Below, piece after piece: positions 12,461 through 21,044 of a stretch of 22,035 nt of DNA; positions within the stretch are counted from its first letter, which is position 1, and every line of letters starts with the position of its first letter. The notes under the pieces were generated by a model. That model had not been told where the DNA came from. It saw only the letters and a list, made by a program, of their open reading frames with translations, and did no database searches. Both the position numbers and the translations under genes were made by a program. This DNA comes from Actinomycetes bacterium. Its GTDB lineage: Bacteria; Actinomycetota; Actinomycetes; Propionibacteriales; Propionibacteriaceae. The DNA lies in NCBI GenBank assembly GCA_023442485.1, contig JAEZZG010000051.1, forward strand, positions 1-22,035, written 5' to 3'.

Positions 12461-13999
12461 CTAAGCCAAGACCCCCATGACCAACCCCTGAACGAAGTAG
12501 ATCACGAACATAGCGGCCACAACCCACATCAGCGCATGGATCTGGCGGAACTTGCCGAGGAACATCTTGACCGCAACGAAGGTGATGATGCCCATACCGA
12601 TACCGACGGTGATCGAATAGGCGAACGGCATCATCGAGATAGTGAAGAATGCCGGCAACGCATCATCGATGTGATTCCAGTCGATGTCGGTGACCTGCTG
12701 CATCATCAAGAAGCCGACGACGATCAGGACGGGTGCGACCGCCTCGGCGGGAACCATGTTCACCACGGGAGCGAGGAAGACCGCGACGAGGAACATCGCG
12801 CCGGTAACAACCGATGCCAGACCAGTGCGGGCACCTTCGGCAACACCCGACGCGGATTCGATGTAGGAGGTATTCGACGAAGATGAGCAGACACCGCCAC
12901 CGATAGCGGACAAGGAGTCCACCAGCAGGATTTCCTTCAAGTGCGGCGGGTTGGCGTCCTGGTCGAGAAGATCGCCTTCCTTACCGATGGCGACGACGGT
13001 ACCCATGGTGTCGAAGAAGTCCGCCAGCAGCAGCGAGAAGATCAGCATGATCAACGCCAGCGCCACCTGCCAGTTGAACTTACCGTCTCGGGTGAATGCG
13101 CCGAACAGGTCGAACTTGCCGATCAGGGAGAGGTCAGGACGGATGAAAGAGCCAGCGTCTGGGGTGGCCGGAACCGACGATGCCCAACCGGTGGTGTTCT
13201 CTGCCGTCTTAGGGCCGATGTGCTTGATCGCTTCGATAATCATGGCGAGGGCGGTAGCGACGGCGATGGTGATCAACATGGCGCCCTTGACCTTGCGCAC
13301 GTGCATGAAGATCAAGAGGAGCAGACCGACGACGAAGACGAGAATCGGCCACCCCTCGAGGGTGCCACCAACACCGAGCTCCACCGGCGGGGAACCAGCG
13401 GGTTTGCGGACCACACCCGCGTTGATCAGACCGACGAAGGTCACGAACAGACCGATACCGACGGAGATGGCGGTGCGCATCGAGCGCGGGACGGCTTTGA
13501 AGATTGCCTCACGGACACCCGTCAGAACCAGGATGGTGATCAAGATGCCTTCCCAGACGAACAGACCCATGGTCTGCGCCCAGGTGATTTGCGGGGCGAT
13601 GACGTAGGCAGCCATGGCGTTGAGACCGAGACCGGCAGAGATACCGATCGGGTAACGACCCCAGACGCCCATCAGGATCGTCAAGATACCGGCAATAAAA
13701 GCAGTAACCGCAGCGACCATGCCCATTGAGGCGGCCACTGCGGCTGAGTTGACGTCCCCGCTTTCGGTCAGCAATTTCGCTCCGGAGATGAGGTTGCCAT
13801 TGACGTCTGCGGTCGTACCGATAATGAGGGGGTTGAGAGCGATGATGTAGGCCATCGAGAAGAAGGTGACGAGCCCTCCTCGGACCTCGCGTCCTACGGT
13901 TGACTTTCGCGCCGTGATTTCAAACCAGCGATCGAGAGCTGACGGCGCTTGGGCGGAATGTGTTTCTGAGCCCAGAGATTCATCAGTAGTGGAAACCAT
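12461..13999 (-). CDS. Purine permease, NCS2 family (AzgA/PbuG-like)
   Basis: An integral membrane protein of 512 residues with about a dozen hydrophobic segments. The N-terminal signature LDRWFEITARKSTVGREVRGGLVTF followed by SMAYIIALNPLIIG is characteristic of the AzgA-type adenine/guanine/hypoxanthine transporters, and the ADFFDTMGT segment is another family marker. It imports purine bases by cation symport. The ATG at 13999 has TACCAT at -13 to -8 and no Shine-Dalgarno sequence, so it is probably leaderless. The divergent DUF2530 gene begins 46 bases away. The pairing of an NCS2 permease with DUF2530, DUF3027 and a Csp gene is a known actinobacterial neighbourhood. Confidence 0.9.
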   Translation of the reverse strand: MVSTTDESLGSETHSAQAPSALDRWFEITARKSTVGREVRGGLVTFFSMAYIIALNPLIIGTTADVNGNLISGAKLLTESGDVNSAAVAASMGMVAAVTAFIAGILTILMGVWGRYPIGISAGLGLNAMAAYVIAPQITWAQTMGLFVWEGILITILVLTGVREAIFKAVPRSMRTAISVGIGLFVTFVGLINAGVVRKPAGSPPVELGVGGTLEGWPILVFVVGLLLLIFMHVRKVKGAMLITIAVATALAMIIEAIKHIGPKTAENTTGWASSVPATPDAGSFIRPDLSLIGKFDLFGAFTRDGKFNWQVALALIMLIFSLLLADFFDTMGTVVAIGKEGDLLDQDANPPHLKEILLVDSLSAIGGGVCSSSSNTSYIESASGVAEGARTGLASVVTGAMFLVAVFLAPVVNMVPAEAVAPVLIVVGFLMMQQVTDIDWNHIDDALPAFFTISMMPFAYSITVGIGMGIITFVAVKMFLGKFRQIHALMWVVAAMFVIYFVQGLVMGVLA

Positions 14000-14045
14000 G
14001 GGGCATATGGTACTGAGCTTGGTTGATCAGATTAGACTGTGTCTC

Positions 14046-14381
14046 ATGAAACAGACTCGTGACGCCCGCCAGCTCGGCCACAAATCCGGACGTAATGAGC
14101 GCCGTCTCCGCGAGGATATGCGCAACTACTTCGTCCAAGCACCGGTTGAGCCTTTTGACCGCGCGGGTGTCCTTGTCGCTACGATCGGGACCATTCTCTT
14201 CGTCTGCGGAACCCTGGTGTGTACCTTCTATTATGACGACCTCGAAGCGGCCGGTCATGGCTGGTATTTCTGGGTCGCAGTCACCGGAATCATCATCGGT
14301 TTGATGTTCACATCGTGGACACTTCGGCGTCGAAGGGCGATGGAACGCGCGGCCAGTCACGAGTCCGCGAAGAGCGAGTAG
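14046..14381 (+). CDS. DUF2530 family membrane protein
   Basis: A 111-residue protein with a basic N-terminus and two TM helices (about 40-60 and 73-92), the family pattern: VEPFDRAGVLVATIGTILF, then WYFWVAVTGIIIGL, then a strongly basic RRRRAMER tail. The function is unknown. The start at 14046 has TAGACT at -13 to -8, consistent with a leaderless start; the longer open frame back to 13866 runs through the permease gene and is a shadow. Confidence 0.8.
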   Translation: MKQTRDARQLGHKSGRNERRLREDMRNYFVQAPVEPFDRAGVLVATIGTILFVCGTLVCTFYYDDLEAAGHGWYFWVAVTGIIIGLMFTSWTLRRRRAMERAASHESAKSE

Positions 14382-14410
14382 GGTCGGTCCCGCCGGAAGG
14401 TCAGGTTGAG

Positions 14411-14432
14411 TGACGGCCACACCTTTCCGTCA
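14411..14432 (+). terminator. Hairpin downstream of DUF2530
   Basis: TGACGG (14411-14416) and CCGTCA (14427-14432) form a 6-base stem with a 10-base loop 30 bases past the stop. It lacks a T-run and is only a candidate. GGCCACACC (14415-14423) also has a distant complement GGTGTGGCC (14501-14509) followed by TTTTCT. Confidence 0.3.
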
Positions 14433-14516
14433 TAGCTGCCGTCGCAAAACAAACTCTCGGATGAGTCGATCCCGTCACAGCCGCCGTCTCAGCCCCGCAG
14501 GGTGTGGCCTTTTCTG

Positions 14517-15290
14517 TCACCAGTGGACGTCGTCGGTGGAGATGGTGTCGTAGATCGGCTCATCGAGGACGACGCCACGGTGATCATCGACCACGTCGGA
14601 GTGGGCGCCGCACCCGTGATCGACGGTGACGACATTGGCGTCGAAGGGAGAATACTCGTTGGCGCACACACCGAAGTTGCTGCCGAGACGTCCACGCAAG
14701 TTGATGAAGTAGCCGCAGTCGACGCAGATGCCTGGGGCTTGTTTGGTGGAGGGGTTGTCTGCTCCCCCTTGCCCCTTGGCCCAGCGTTCGGCTGCGCAGT
14801 CGTGACCGGTGGCGGAGAGAACCCGGGTCCTGCCGAGGCCGACCTCGGTGGCGAGGGCGCGGATCTGGCTGGCTTCGGCGATTTCGATGTCGGGGTCGAG
14901 GTCGACCACCGAAAAACCGGGCTCGAGACGCGGATCATTATCTGGGGTTGGGAGGAGAGTGCCAGGGGTGACGTCGGAGGGTTCTAGGCGTTCTTCCCAC
15001 GGCACCCACGCCGGGGAGAGGAGCGAGTCTGCGCCGGGGAGGAGGACGACCTCGCTGACGGTGACCACCTTGGCTCGCGAGGCCCGTACCATGGTGACGG
15101 CCCAGTTCCAGCCGACGTAACCGGGGTGGCGGCACTCAAATAGGTGGGTCGAGATTCGGACATCTTCGGTCACGCACCCGAGGTAGTCGCCGACCCCGAA
15201 GTCCCCGGCCTCTTCAACGGCAGCCTCGCGGGCTCGATCAACGGCGGCCACGACCGCTGAGTCAGCGGCGGTTTTCGCTCGTGCACTCAT
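14517..15290 (-). CDS. DUF3027 family protein
   Basis: A 257-residue soluble protein. The features are those of the actinobacterial DUF3027 family: the central HPGYVGWNWAVTM and LLPGADSLLSPAWVPWEERL, and a C-terminal cysteine-bearing module CVDCGYFINLRGRLG ... GVCANEYSPFDANVV ... HGCGAHS that looks like a metal-binding site. The biochemical role is unknown. The ATG at 15290 is preceded by AGGGAAAG, a short-spaced Shine-Dalgarno sequence. It lies downstream of the Csp gene on the same strand with a gap of about 100 bases, so the two may form one transcript. Confidence 0.82.
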   Translation of the reverse strand: MSARAKTAADSAVVAAVDRAREAAVEEAGDFGVGDYLGCVTEDVRISTHLFECRHPGYVGWNWAVTMVRASRAKVVTVSEVVLLPGADSLLSPAWVPWEERLEPSDVTPGTLLPTPDNDPRLEPGFSVVDLDPDIEIAEASQIRALATEVGLGRTRVLSATGHDCAAERWAKGQGGADNPSTKQAPGICVDCGYFINLRGRLGSNFGVCANEYSPFDANVVTVDHGCGAHSDVVDDHRGVVLDEPIYDTISTDDVHW

Positions 15291-15392
15291 CTTTCCCTAG
15301 CTCTTCTCGTCGTCCTAAAAAGCCACCGACGGTAGAAGTAGAACTGCGCCCCACCGAAGGCTTCCTCGCGGCTCGGCGCCTGCAACCTAGCT

Positions 15393-15782
15393 TCAACTAC
15401 CAAGCTCCAACTCGTCAGCGACCGCATGCAACATTTTTGCAAGCTTAGCTGCCTGACGCGGATCCGGGTGGCGTCCATGACGATACCCGTTGCCGATACC
15501 ATCGAGGAGTTTAATCAGATCTTCGACGATAACCACCATCTGCTCCGGCTTTTTGCGCATCGATTTCGCAACCGACGGCGGTGGATCCAGCAGACGTACC
15601 GACAAGGCCTGCGCCCCGCGCCTGCCCTCAACGATGCCAAACTCGACCTTCAGCCCGGGCCTCAACTGAGTCAGCCCATCGGGAAGCTGGTTGGCGTTGA
15701 CATAGACGTCGCCACCGTCGTCACTAGTAATAAAACCAAAGCCTCGATCAGCATCGAAGAAACGCACCTTGCCCGTTGGCAT
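15393..15782 (-). CDS. Cold-shock domain protein with C-terminal helical extension
   Basis: A 129-residue protein. The cold-shock domain (1-66) starts PTGKVRFFDADRGFGFI with RNP1 RGFGFI; the second motif reads VYVNAN, diverged from the usual VFVHFS, so two aromatic/basic nucleic-acid contacts are missing. The C-terminal half (70-129) is a charged helical segment typical of actinobacterial CspB-like proteins of this length. The ATG at 15782 has AAGGGG seven bases upstream. Longer upstream starts are not preferred, because the region before it (about 100 bases up to TACCCT-like sequence) would form the kind of long leader common in cold-shock genes. Confidence 0.85.
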   Translation of the reverse strand: MPTGKVRFFDADRGFGFITSDDGGDVYVNANQLPDGLTQLRPGLKVEFGIVEGRRGAQALSVRLLDPPPSVAKSMRKKPEQMVVIVEDLIKLLDGIGNGYRHGRHPDPRQAAKLAKMLHAVADELELGS

Positions 15783-16014
15783 GACACACCCCTTGCTACT
15801 CATAAACCTCTTGCGTTGCCGGCGGTGATCCAGCACGGCGAACCACATCGGGCGAACTCGTCGCCACAGATCTCCCAAACTCGGGTCTCACCAACAAGGG
15901 TACCAGTGTGTAGGAGCCGGAGGGACGGTGCTCGCTCGTCGTCTCTATTCGTCACACTCTACCGGCCATTGACGCGTCCTCAAGGCTTCGCCACCTATCT
16001 CACAGGTCGAGGCG

Positions 16015-16043
16015 TTGTTGTTGCCACGGTGAATGACTAGGCT
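16015..16043 (+). promoter_or_regulatory. Leaderless promoter
   Basis: TTGTTG (16015-16020) and TAGGCT (16038-16043) are 17 bases apart, and TAGGCT is at -12 to -7 of the ATG at 16050. It abuts the ATG at 16044, ruling that codon out as the start of a leaderless transcript. Confidence 0.65.
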
Positions 16044-16049
16044 ATGGTC

Positions 16050-16895
16050 ATGGCAACCTGGAGGGACGGCGCTGAATATGCCCCTAAGACATCCCCGGAC
16101 GCCTTCATTCCACCTCGTGAGGAGCGATCCACCGGCGATGACGACCTAGCCACCCCCGGACAGTTCGGGGGCACCACCCTCACCGCCGACTCACCCCAGG
16201 CCTCGACCTCAACATCTGCTCCCAACGCCCACGCCGGGGCGGATTTCCCGACGACCCGGCCAACCGGCTACGACACTCCCGCCGGGGCACCCCAACTCGA
16301 CGCGGTCGGCGACCCCGCCTCCCAGATCCAGCGCGACCCTCAGCAACCATTCTTCACTGACGGCGCCATGGCGCAGCCGGCAAGGCACTCTTGGCAGGCG
16401 GCAACTGAACCGTTGGGCACCGGGACCCGAGAGGGATCGTCCCCAGTATTCGCGGCGGCGCCTGGCTTGTGGCCGTCTGAGTTTCCGGCCCCTCAGGCCA
16501 TTGCTGTTCAAGTCGACTCCGAGCCGTCTGCAAGAGTCAAACTCCCTGTTCTTGCCTTGATCATCCTCGGTTTGGGCGCCTTGTCTTTCATCCAAATCCG
16601 AGGCTACGTTGCGACACCGTGGGCTTGGATCACGATCCCCCTGTCCTTCCTCACCCGGACGCCGCTGACTCACCGAATCTCAGAGTTTCTCGTTCGGGTG
16701 CTCTACACCACGGTGGTGGCGGTGGCGATCGCCGGAATCGGTGCCGTCTTCGGCCTTGCCCAAGATCGCTGGATGCTGGCCTATTCCTATGGTTTCCTGA
16801 CTTGGTTGCCGTGGGCGTGTTTTCTGCTCGGTCTCGGGCTTGCCGGAATCCATGTGCTCGACGCCAAACTTCCTCCACAATCTGCGCCGAGATGA
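16050..16895 (+). CDS. Membrane protein with long disordered N-terminus and about four TM helices
   Basis: A 281-residue protein. Residues 1-160 are low-complexity, rich in Pro, Ala, Thr, Gly and Gln, with no signal peptide. The C-terminal part has hydrophobic segments beginning LPVLALIILGLGALSF, TPWAWITIPLSFL, VLYTTVVAVAIAGIGAVFG and YGFLTWLPWACFLLGLGLAGI, so it is likely a four-helix membrane domain with a cytoplasmic disordered arm. I recognise no family. Start choice rests on the promoter TTGTTG-17-TAGGCT placed six bases before this ATG. The next gene, on the same strand, encodes a secreted FN3 protein about 100 bases on. Confidence 0.65.
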   Translation: MATWRDGAEYAPKTSPDAFIPPREERSTGDDDLATPGQFGGTTLTADSPQASTSTSAPNAHAGADFPTTRPTGYDTPAGAPQLDAVGDPASQIQRDPQQPFFTDGAMAQPARHSWQAATEPLGTGTREGSSPVFAAAPGLWPSEFPAPQAIAVQVDSEPSARVKLPVLALIILGLGALSFIQIRGYVATPWAWITIPLSFLTRTPLTHRISEFLVRVLYTTVVAVAIAGIGAVFGLAQDRWMLAYSYGFLTWLPWACFLLGLGLAGIHVLDAKLPPQSAPR

Positions 16896-16996
16896 GAACC
16901 CAAGATCCACCTCTGCCCTAGCTGCCACACCATTAGGGGTGTACTGACTCGGCGCGGGCTGCGCCATCGTCGGGATTCCCGCTCTAGACTTGGGGC

Positions 16997-17713
16997 ATGG
17001 ATAGGAAGGGATTCGCGCTCACGGCAGGGATGTCACTACTGGTATCCCTCGGCATTGCCGGTGCCCTGCTCGCCTATTCACCGTCTCGCACTTCCACGTC
17101 GTCGCCTAGCCCAACGAATCGACCGACGACCCTCTTCCCGGCTCGGCACACTCCGTCGCCACCTGTGGATACGCCGACAGCGACCGCCGCGCCCATCGCT
17201 ACGGTCTACCCGTCTCCATCGACGCCCCCTAGCGTCGCTTATCCTCGACCCTCATCCAACACCCGGGACATCTACCCGCCCACGCCTGTGTCGAATCTGC
17301 GGCTGCACTCTAATACCGCCAGTGTTTTCGTCATTGCCTGGGATCCATCCTTCGACTACTCGGGGGTCCACCATTACGCGGTGAAGGTCAACGGTCAGAT
17401 GGTCAAGACCACCCGATCTACCCGCGTCGAGTTACCGTGGCTGACTAGCCAGGACCCGATCACCATCGAGGTACTTGCCCAAGACAACAACGGGAACCGA
17501 TCGGAGTGGAGACGTTTAGTCGTCCTGCCGCCACCGCTTCCGACGACCACACCCTCCCCTGAGACACCTACCCCCAGTGTCGATCCGAGTCTCAGCCCAA
17601 GCCCTGAGCCGTCATCTGCTCAACCCACGCCCACCCCGAGTAACACCCCCGACCCCAGCCCCGGGGATACCCCGGAGCTCTCCGACTTAGCCGTAGGGGA
17701 CCAGGGATTTTGA
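16997..17713 (+). CDS. Secreted or anchored protein with one fibronectin type III-like domain
   Basis: A 238-residue protein: a signal peptide or N-terminal anchor (about 1-27), a Pro/Ser/Thr linker (28-95), an FN3-like domain (about 96-180: PPTPVSNLRL ... WDPSFDYSGVHHYAVKVNGQ ... ITIEVLAQDNNGNRSEW) and a second Pro/Ser/Thr-rich tail (185-238). The tail has no second TM helix or sorting signal, so attachment would be through the N-terminal helix. FN3 domains of this style occur in actinobacterial extracellular glycosidases, but no catalytic domain is present. The ATG at 16997 has TAGACT at -12 to -7 (leaderless) and also a GGGG close upstream. Confidence 0.7.
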   Translation: MDRKGFALTAGMSLLVSLGIAGALLAYSPSRTSTSSPSPTNRPTTLFPARHTPSPPVDTPTATAAPIATVYPSPSTPPSVAYPRPSSNTRDIYPPTPVSNLRLHSNTASVFVIAWDPSFDYSGVHHYAVKVNGQMVKTTRSTRVELPWLTSQDPITIEVLAQDNNGNRSEWRRLVVLPPPLPTTTPSPETPTPSVDPSLSPSPEPSSAQPTPTPSNTPDPSPGDTPELSDLAVGDQGF

Positions 17714-17868
17714 CGAAAACCCGGCTCTCACCGCCCCTTCATCCCAGATCGCGGCGGTGGCGGGGTAAGGTGGATCACGTCATGACGGCAGGCACGTCGA
17801 GCCCAGACTCATTCGACACCCCTAGAGGAGTGGGCGTCACCAGAATTTAAGTGATTGAGAAGGATCTC

Positions 17869-18108
17869 ATGGCTGTTCCAGACGAAACATTCACCGATAA
17901 TCCACGCGACGGAATGAAGACCGCCTACGCGGCGATCATCACCGTCATCGTGGTGCTGGTCGTCTCTATCATCGGAGTGTTTTGGATGATTCGCCCGGCG
18001 AACACCGAGGAAGCGTCAGCACCCTACCTGAGCAGGGCGTCATCGACCGGGACAGTTGATTGCTCATCCACCCCCATATCGATGACCGTTGACCCGTCGG
18101 AGGCGTAG
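17869..18108 (+). CDS. Small single-TM membrane protein
   Basis: A 79-residue protein with one clear TM helix (AYAAIITVIVVLVVSIIGVFWMI, about 19-41) after a short polar N-terminus. The ATG at 17869 has an AGAAGGA Shine-Dalgarno sequence five to six bases upstream, better than the GTG at 17851. The last 28 codons overlap the end of the convergent Nudix gene by 85 bases and look like antisense-derived tail sequence. The N-terminal TM part is the reliable portion. No family recognised. Confidence 0.55.
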   Translation: MAVPDETFTDNPRDGMKTAYAAIITVIVVLVVSIIGVFWMIRPANTEEASAPYLSRASSTGTVDCSSTPISMTVDPSEA

Positions 18109-18575
18109 AGTTCGCAGATCTGTTTCGGCCACACCGGCTCGTCACAAGGAAGTTGATCAATCGGGAACCAGCAGGCTTCACCCATGCAGACCTTTTCGTC
18201 ATCGGTGTAACCGGAGTTATCGGCGATGAAAGGCTCGGCTACGTCGAGGGCATAGAACACGTCGTCTTGGACCAGAACTTGATCGGAGTAGCCGTGGATG
18301 ACCTTGGCGGTGGCGATCGGGCCGATCAGGCGGTCTTCACTCGCCTCGAATCCGGTTTCTTCGCGTAGTTCACGCACTGCTGCTTGGGACGGGGTCTCGC
18401 CCGGGTCTATTCCGCCACCTGGAGTAGTCCACCAAGACGAATCCACGAGCCCAGGATCAGAGTCATGCATCAGAAGAATCTGGCCTTGACAACGAACAAT
18501 GATCCGGGCTGTGTGACGTTTGTGGACCTGACGTTTCATCGGATCGACCGGGATAAAGGTGCGTTCGTGAGCCAT
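18024..18575 (-). CDS. Nudix hydrolase
   Basis: A 183-residue hydrolase of nucleoside-diphosphate-linked compounds. The Nudix box GX5EX7REUXEEXGU is complete at 54-76 (GGIDPGETPSQAAVRELREE followed by TGF), preceded by WWTTPGG. The substrate is not predictable; a house-cleaning role is usual. The ATG at 18575 lies four bases after the cutC stop, so the two are translationally linked, but TAAGAT at -12 to -7 inside the end of cutC also allows a separate leaderless transcript. Its C-terminus is antisense to the small TM gene. Confidence 0.88.
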   Translation of the reverse strand: MAHERTFIPVDPMKRQVHKRHTARIIVRCQGQILLMHDSDPGLVDSSWWTTPGGGIDPGETPSQAAVRELREETGFEASEDRLIGPIATAKVIHGYSDQVLVQDDVFYALDVAEPFIADNSGYTDDEKVCMGEACWFPIDQLPCDEPVWPKQICELYASDGSTVIDMGVDEQSTVPVDDALLR

Positions 18576-18579
18576 GGGG

Positions 18580-19281
18580 CTATCTTACTCTGGCGATTTC
18601 GTCATCAATCAGATCCCTCCAACTGCCTACGAGATCGGCGTCGACCCCGGCCCGCATATCTCCTTGCGGACGGGCGTGGGTACGGATCTGGAACTTGGTG
18701 ATCCCGGCACGGACCAGCCACGGAACATTTTCAGGAACGATGTGACCAGCCGCCACCGCCAAAGATGCCACCTGCCGATTATTGCGCGCCGCCTGGATCA
18801 GCAGGTCTAGGCCGTGTCCGACGTCAATGGCCGAACCGGCCGTCAATACCCGGTCCAAGGTCGGGAATTCATCGAGTTTGTGCCATTCACGTTGTGGGTC
18901 CAAGGTGTGATCAAAGGCGCGGTCGAGGGTCCACGGGAATCCGATGTCGTCGACGAGGGCGTGGGTGACCTCCACGTCAATCCCGGAATACCCGTCTAAG
19001 AATCCCAGGACGACACCGCGCGCACCGGCACTGAAATAGGCCGAGATCAGCCCGCGCAGCCTGGTTACCTCTCCTCCGTCGGTTCTGAAACCTGGACGCA
19101 AGCGAGCCAGGGGGCGCACTGGGATGTCTACTCGGTTGCAGGTGCGTTCCACAAGGTCAACATCGGGGCTGTACCAGTCATCGTCGAAGGAGCCGACGAG
19201 TTCGACGGAATCAGCCCCGCCTTGTTCGGCGCGCACCGCATCATGTTCATTGCAGACGACGACGTCTAACTGACCGGACAT
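18580..19281 (-). CDS. cutC: CutC family protein (putative copper homeostasis)
   Basis: A TIM-barrel protein of 233 residues. Family motifs present are CNEHDAVRAEQGGADSVELV near the N-terminus, RPLARLRPGF, GVVLGFLD and the PWTLDRAFDHTLDP active-site-like region, then FQIRTHARP. CutC was linked to copper tolerance in E. coli, but the enzymatic role remains uncertain. The ATG at 19281 has CAGAAT at -12 to -7 and no clear Shine-Dalgarno sequence. It heads a two-gene unit with the Nudix gene. Confidence 0.85.
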   Translation of the reverse strand: MSGQLDVVVCNEHDAVRAEQGGADSVELVGSFDDDWYSPDVDLVERTCNRVDIPVRPLARLRPGFRTDGGEVTRLRGLISAYFSAGARGVVLGFLDGYSGIDVEVTHALVDDIGFPWTLDRAFDHTLDPQREWHKLDEFPTLDRVLTAGSAIDVGHGLDLLIQAARNNRQVASLAVAAGHIVPENVPWLVRAGITKFQIRTHARPQGDMRAGVDADLVGSWRDLIDDEIARVR

Positions 19282-19347
19282 GGCTGAATTCTGCCAGATT
19301 GACGGTATCTGCCTGGGGAGGAAGGTGCGAACACACCGACATGGAAC

Positions 19348-19383
19348 CTAAAAGCAACTGGAGGCATCCTCGGATGCCTCCAG
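19348..19383 (-). terminator. Intrinsic terminator of groEL
   Basis: CTGGAGGCATCC (19358-19369) and GGATGCCTCCAG (19372-19383) form a perfect stem of 11 base pairs with a four-base loop. In the minus direction it is followed by TTGCTTTTAGG. It begins 36 bases past the groEL stop. Confidence 0.85.
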
Positions 19384-19418
19384 TCGATATTTAGTGAGTG
19401 CGGCAATTTAGGCCGGGA

Positions 19419-21044
19419 TTAGTACATCCCGCCCATGTCGCCACCCATCGGGGCTGCCGGAGCCGGTTCGGGCTTGTCGGCAATCACTGCCTCGGTGGTG
19501 AGGAAGAGAGCTGCGATGGAGGCGGCGTTCTGCAGGGCAGAGCGGGTCACCTTAGCCGGGTCGATGATGCCGGCATCAACCATGTTGACGTATTCGTCGG
19601 TGGCAGCATTGAGGCCCTCGCCTGCAGGCAGGGAGGCGACCTTGTCAACGATTACGCCACCTTCGAGACCGGCGTTGACCGCGATCTGACGCAGCGGAGC
19701 CTGACATGCTTCCTTGACGATACGAGCACCGGTGCGCTCGTCGTCAGTGGACAAGCCGAGGGAGTCGAGATCAAGCTCGTGGGAGGCCTCGATTAGAGCC
19801 ACGCCACCGCCGGAGACGATGCCTTCTTCCACAGCAGCCTTAGCGTTGCGGACGGCATCTTCGATGCGGTGCTTGCGCTCCTTGAGTTCGACCTCGGTGG
19901 CAGCGCCAACCTTGATGACGGCAACGCCGCCGGCGAGCTTCGCCAGTCTCTCTTGGAGCTTCTCGCGGTCGTAGTCGGATTCGGAGTTCTCGATGGCGGT
20001 GCGAATCTGGGAAACGCGGCCTTCGATCTGATCCTTGTCGCCTTCACCGTCAACGATGGTGCATTCGTCCTTGGTGACGATGACGGAGCGAGCCTTGCCA
20101 AGCAGCTCAATGTCGGTGGTCTCGAGGGAGAGGCCAACCTCAGAGGAGATAACCTGGCCGCCGGTGAGGATAGCGATGTCGTTGAGCATATCCTTACGGC
20201 GATCACCGAAACCGGGTGCCTTGACGGCGACGGACTTGAAGGTACCGCGAATCTTGTTGACCACCAGGCCAGCCAGGGCTTCACCTTCAACATCTTCGGC
20301 GATGATCAGCAGCGGCTTGGAGGTCTTCATAACCTTTTCCAGGACCGGCAGCAGGTCCTTCAGTGCAGACACCTTGGAATTGACCAGCAGAATGTAGGGA
20401 TCGTCGAGGACGCACTCCATCCGCTCGGTGTCGGTGACGAAGTAAGGCGAGATGTAGCCCTTGTCGAAGCGCATACCTTCGGTGAGTTCAAGGTCGAGGC
20501 CCATGGTGTTGGACTCTTCGACGGTGATCACACCTTCCTTGCCGACCTTATCCATCGCTTCGGCAATCTTCTGTCCGACGACGGGATCGCCAGCGGAGAT
20601 GGAGGCGGTGGCGACGATCTGTTCCTTGGTCTCGACGTCGAGGGCCATCTCACCGAGACGAGCGACGACAGCCTTGACGGCCTGTTCGATACCGCGCTTG
20701 AGTTCGATCGGGTTGGCGCCAGCAGCGACATTGCGCAGACCTTCGCGAACCATGGCCTGAGCAATCACGGTTGCGGTAGTAGTGCCGTCACCGGCGACAT
20801 CATCGGTCTTCTTCGCAACTTCCTTGACCAGTTCGGCACCGATCTTCTGGTAAGGATCATCCAGCTCGATCTCCTTGGCGATGGAAACGCCGTCATTGGT
20901 GATCGTCGGAGCGCCCCACTTCTTCTCGAGGACGACGTTGCGTCCCTTGGGGCCGAGGGTGACCTTGACTGCGTCAGCCAGGATATTCATGCCCTCTTCG
21001 AGTGCACGACGAGCAGTCACGTCAAATTCAATAAGTTTCGTCAT
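19419..21044 (-). CDS. groEL: Chaperonin GroEL (60 kDa), solo copy
   Basis: ATP-driven protein-folding chaperonin, 541 residues. The N-terminus TKLIEFDVTARRALEEGMN and the segments GPKGRNVVLEKKWGAP, GDGTTTATV (ATP-site Asp) and the closing MGGDMGGMY are canonical, and the Gly/Met tail (not a His-rich one) marks the housekeeping GroEL2-type copy of actinobacteria. No groES lies in the window, as usual for the stand-alone second copy. The ATG at 21044 has GGA about seven bases upstream; the frame is open a further 45 codons but lacks sequence resembling GroEL. Two CIRCE elements 200 bases upstream predict control by HrcA. Confidence 0.97.
   Translation of the reverse strand: MTKLIEFDVTARRALEEGMNILADAVKVTLGPKGRNVVLEKKWGAPTITNDGVSIAKEIELDDPYQKIGAELVKEVAKKTDDVAGDGTTTATVIAQAMVREGLRNVAAGANPIELKRGIEQAVKAVVARLGEMALDVETKEQIVATASISAGDPVVGQKIAEAMDKVGKEGVITVEESNTMGLDLELTEGMRFDKGYISPYFVTDTERMECVLDDPYILLVNSKVSALKDLLPVLEKVMKTSKPLLIIAEDVEGEALAGLVVNKIRGTFKSVAVKAPGFGDRRKDMLNDIAILTGGQVISSEVGLSLETTDIELLGKARSVIVTKDECTIVDGEGDKDQIEGRVSQIRTAIENSESDYDREKLQERLAKLAGGVAVIKVGAATEVELKERKHRIEDAVRNAKAAVEEGIVSGGGVALIEASHELDLDSLGLSTDDERTGARIVKEACQAPLRQIAVNAGLEGGVIVDKVASLPAGEGLNAATDEYVNMVDAGIIDPAKVTRSALQNAASIAALFLTTEAVIADKPEPAPAAPMGGDMGGMY

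Noticed and set aside
12941..13729. A 262-codon plus-strand frame
   Set aside because: Antisense to the purine permease. It is Asp/Arg/His/Gln-rich with no hydrophobic core pattern.
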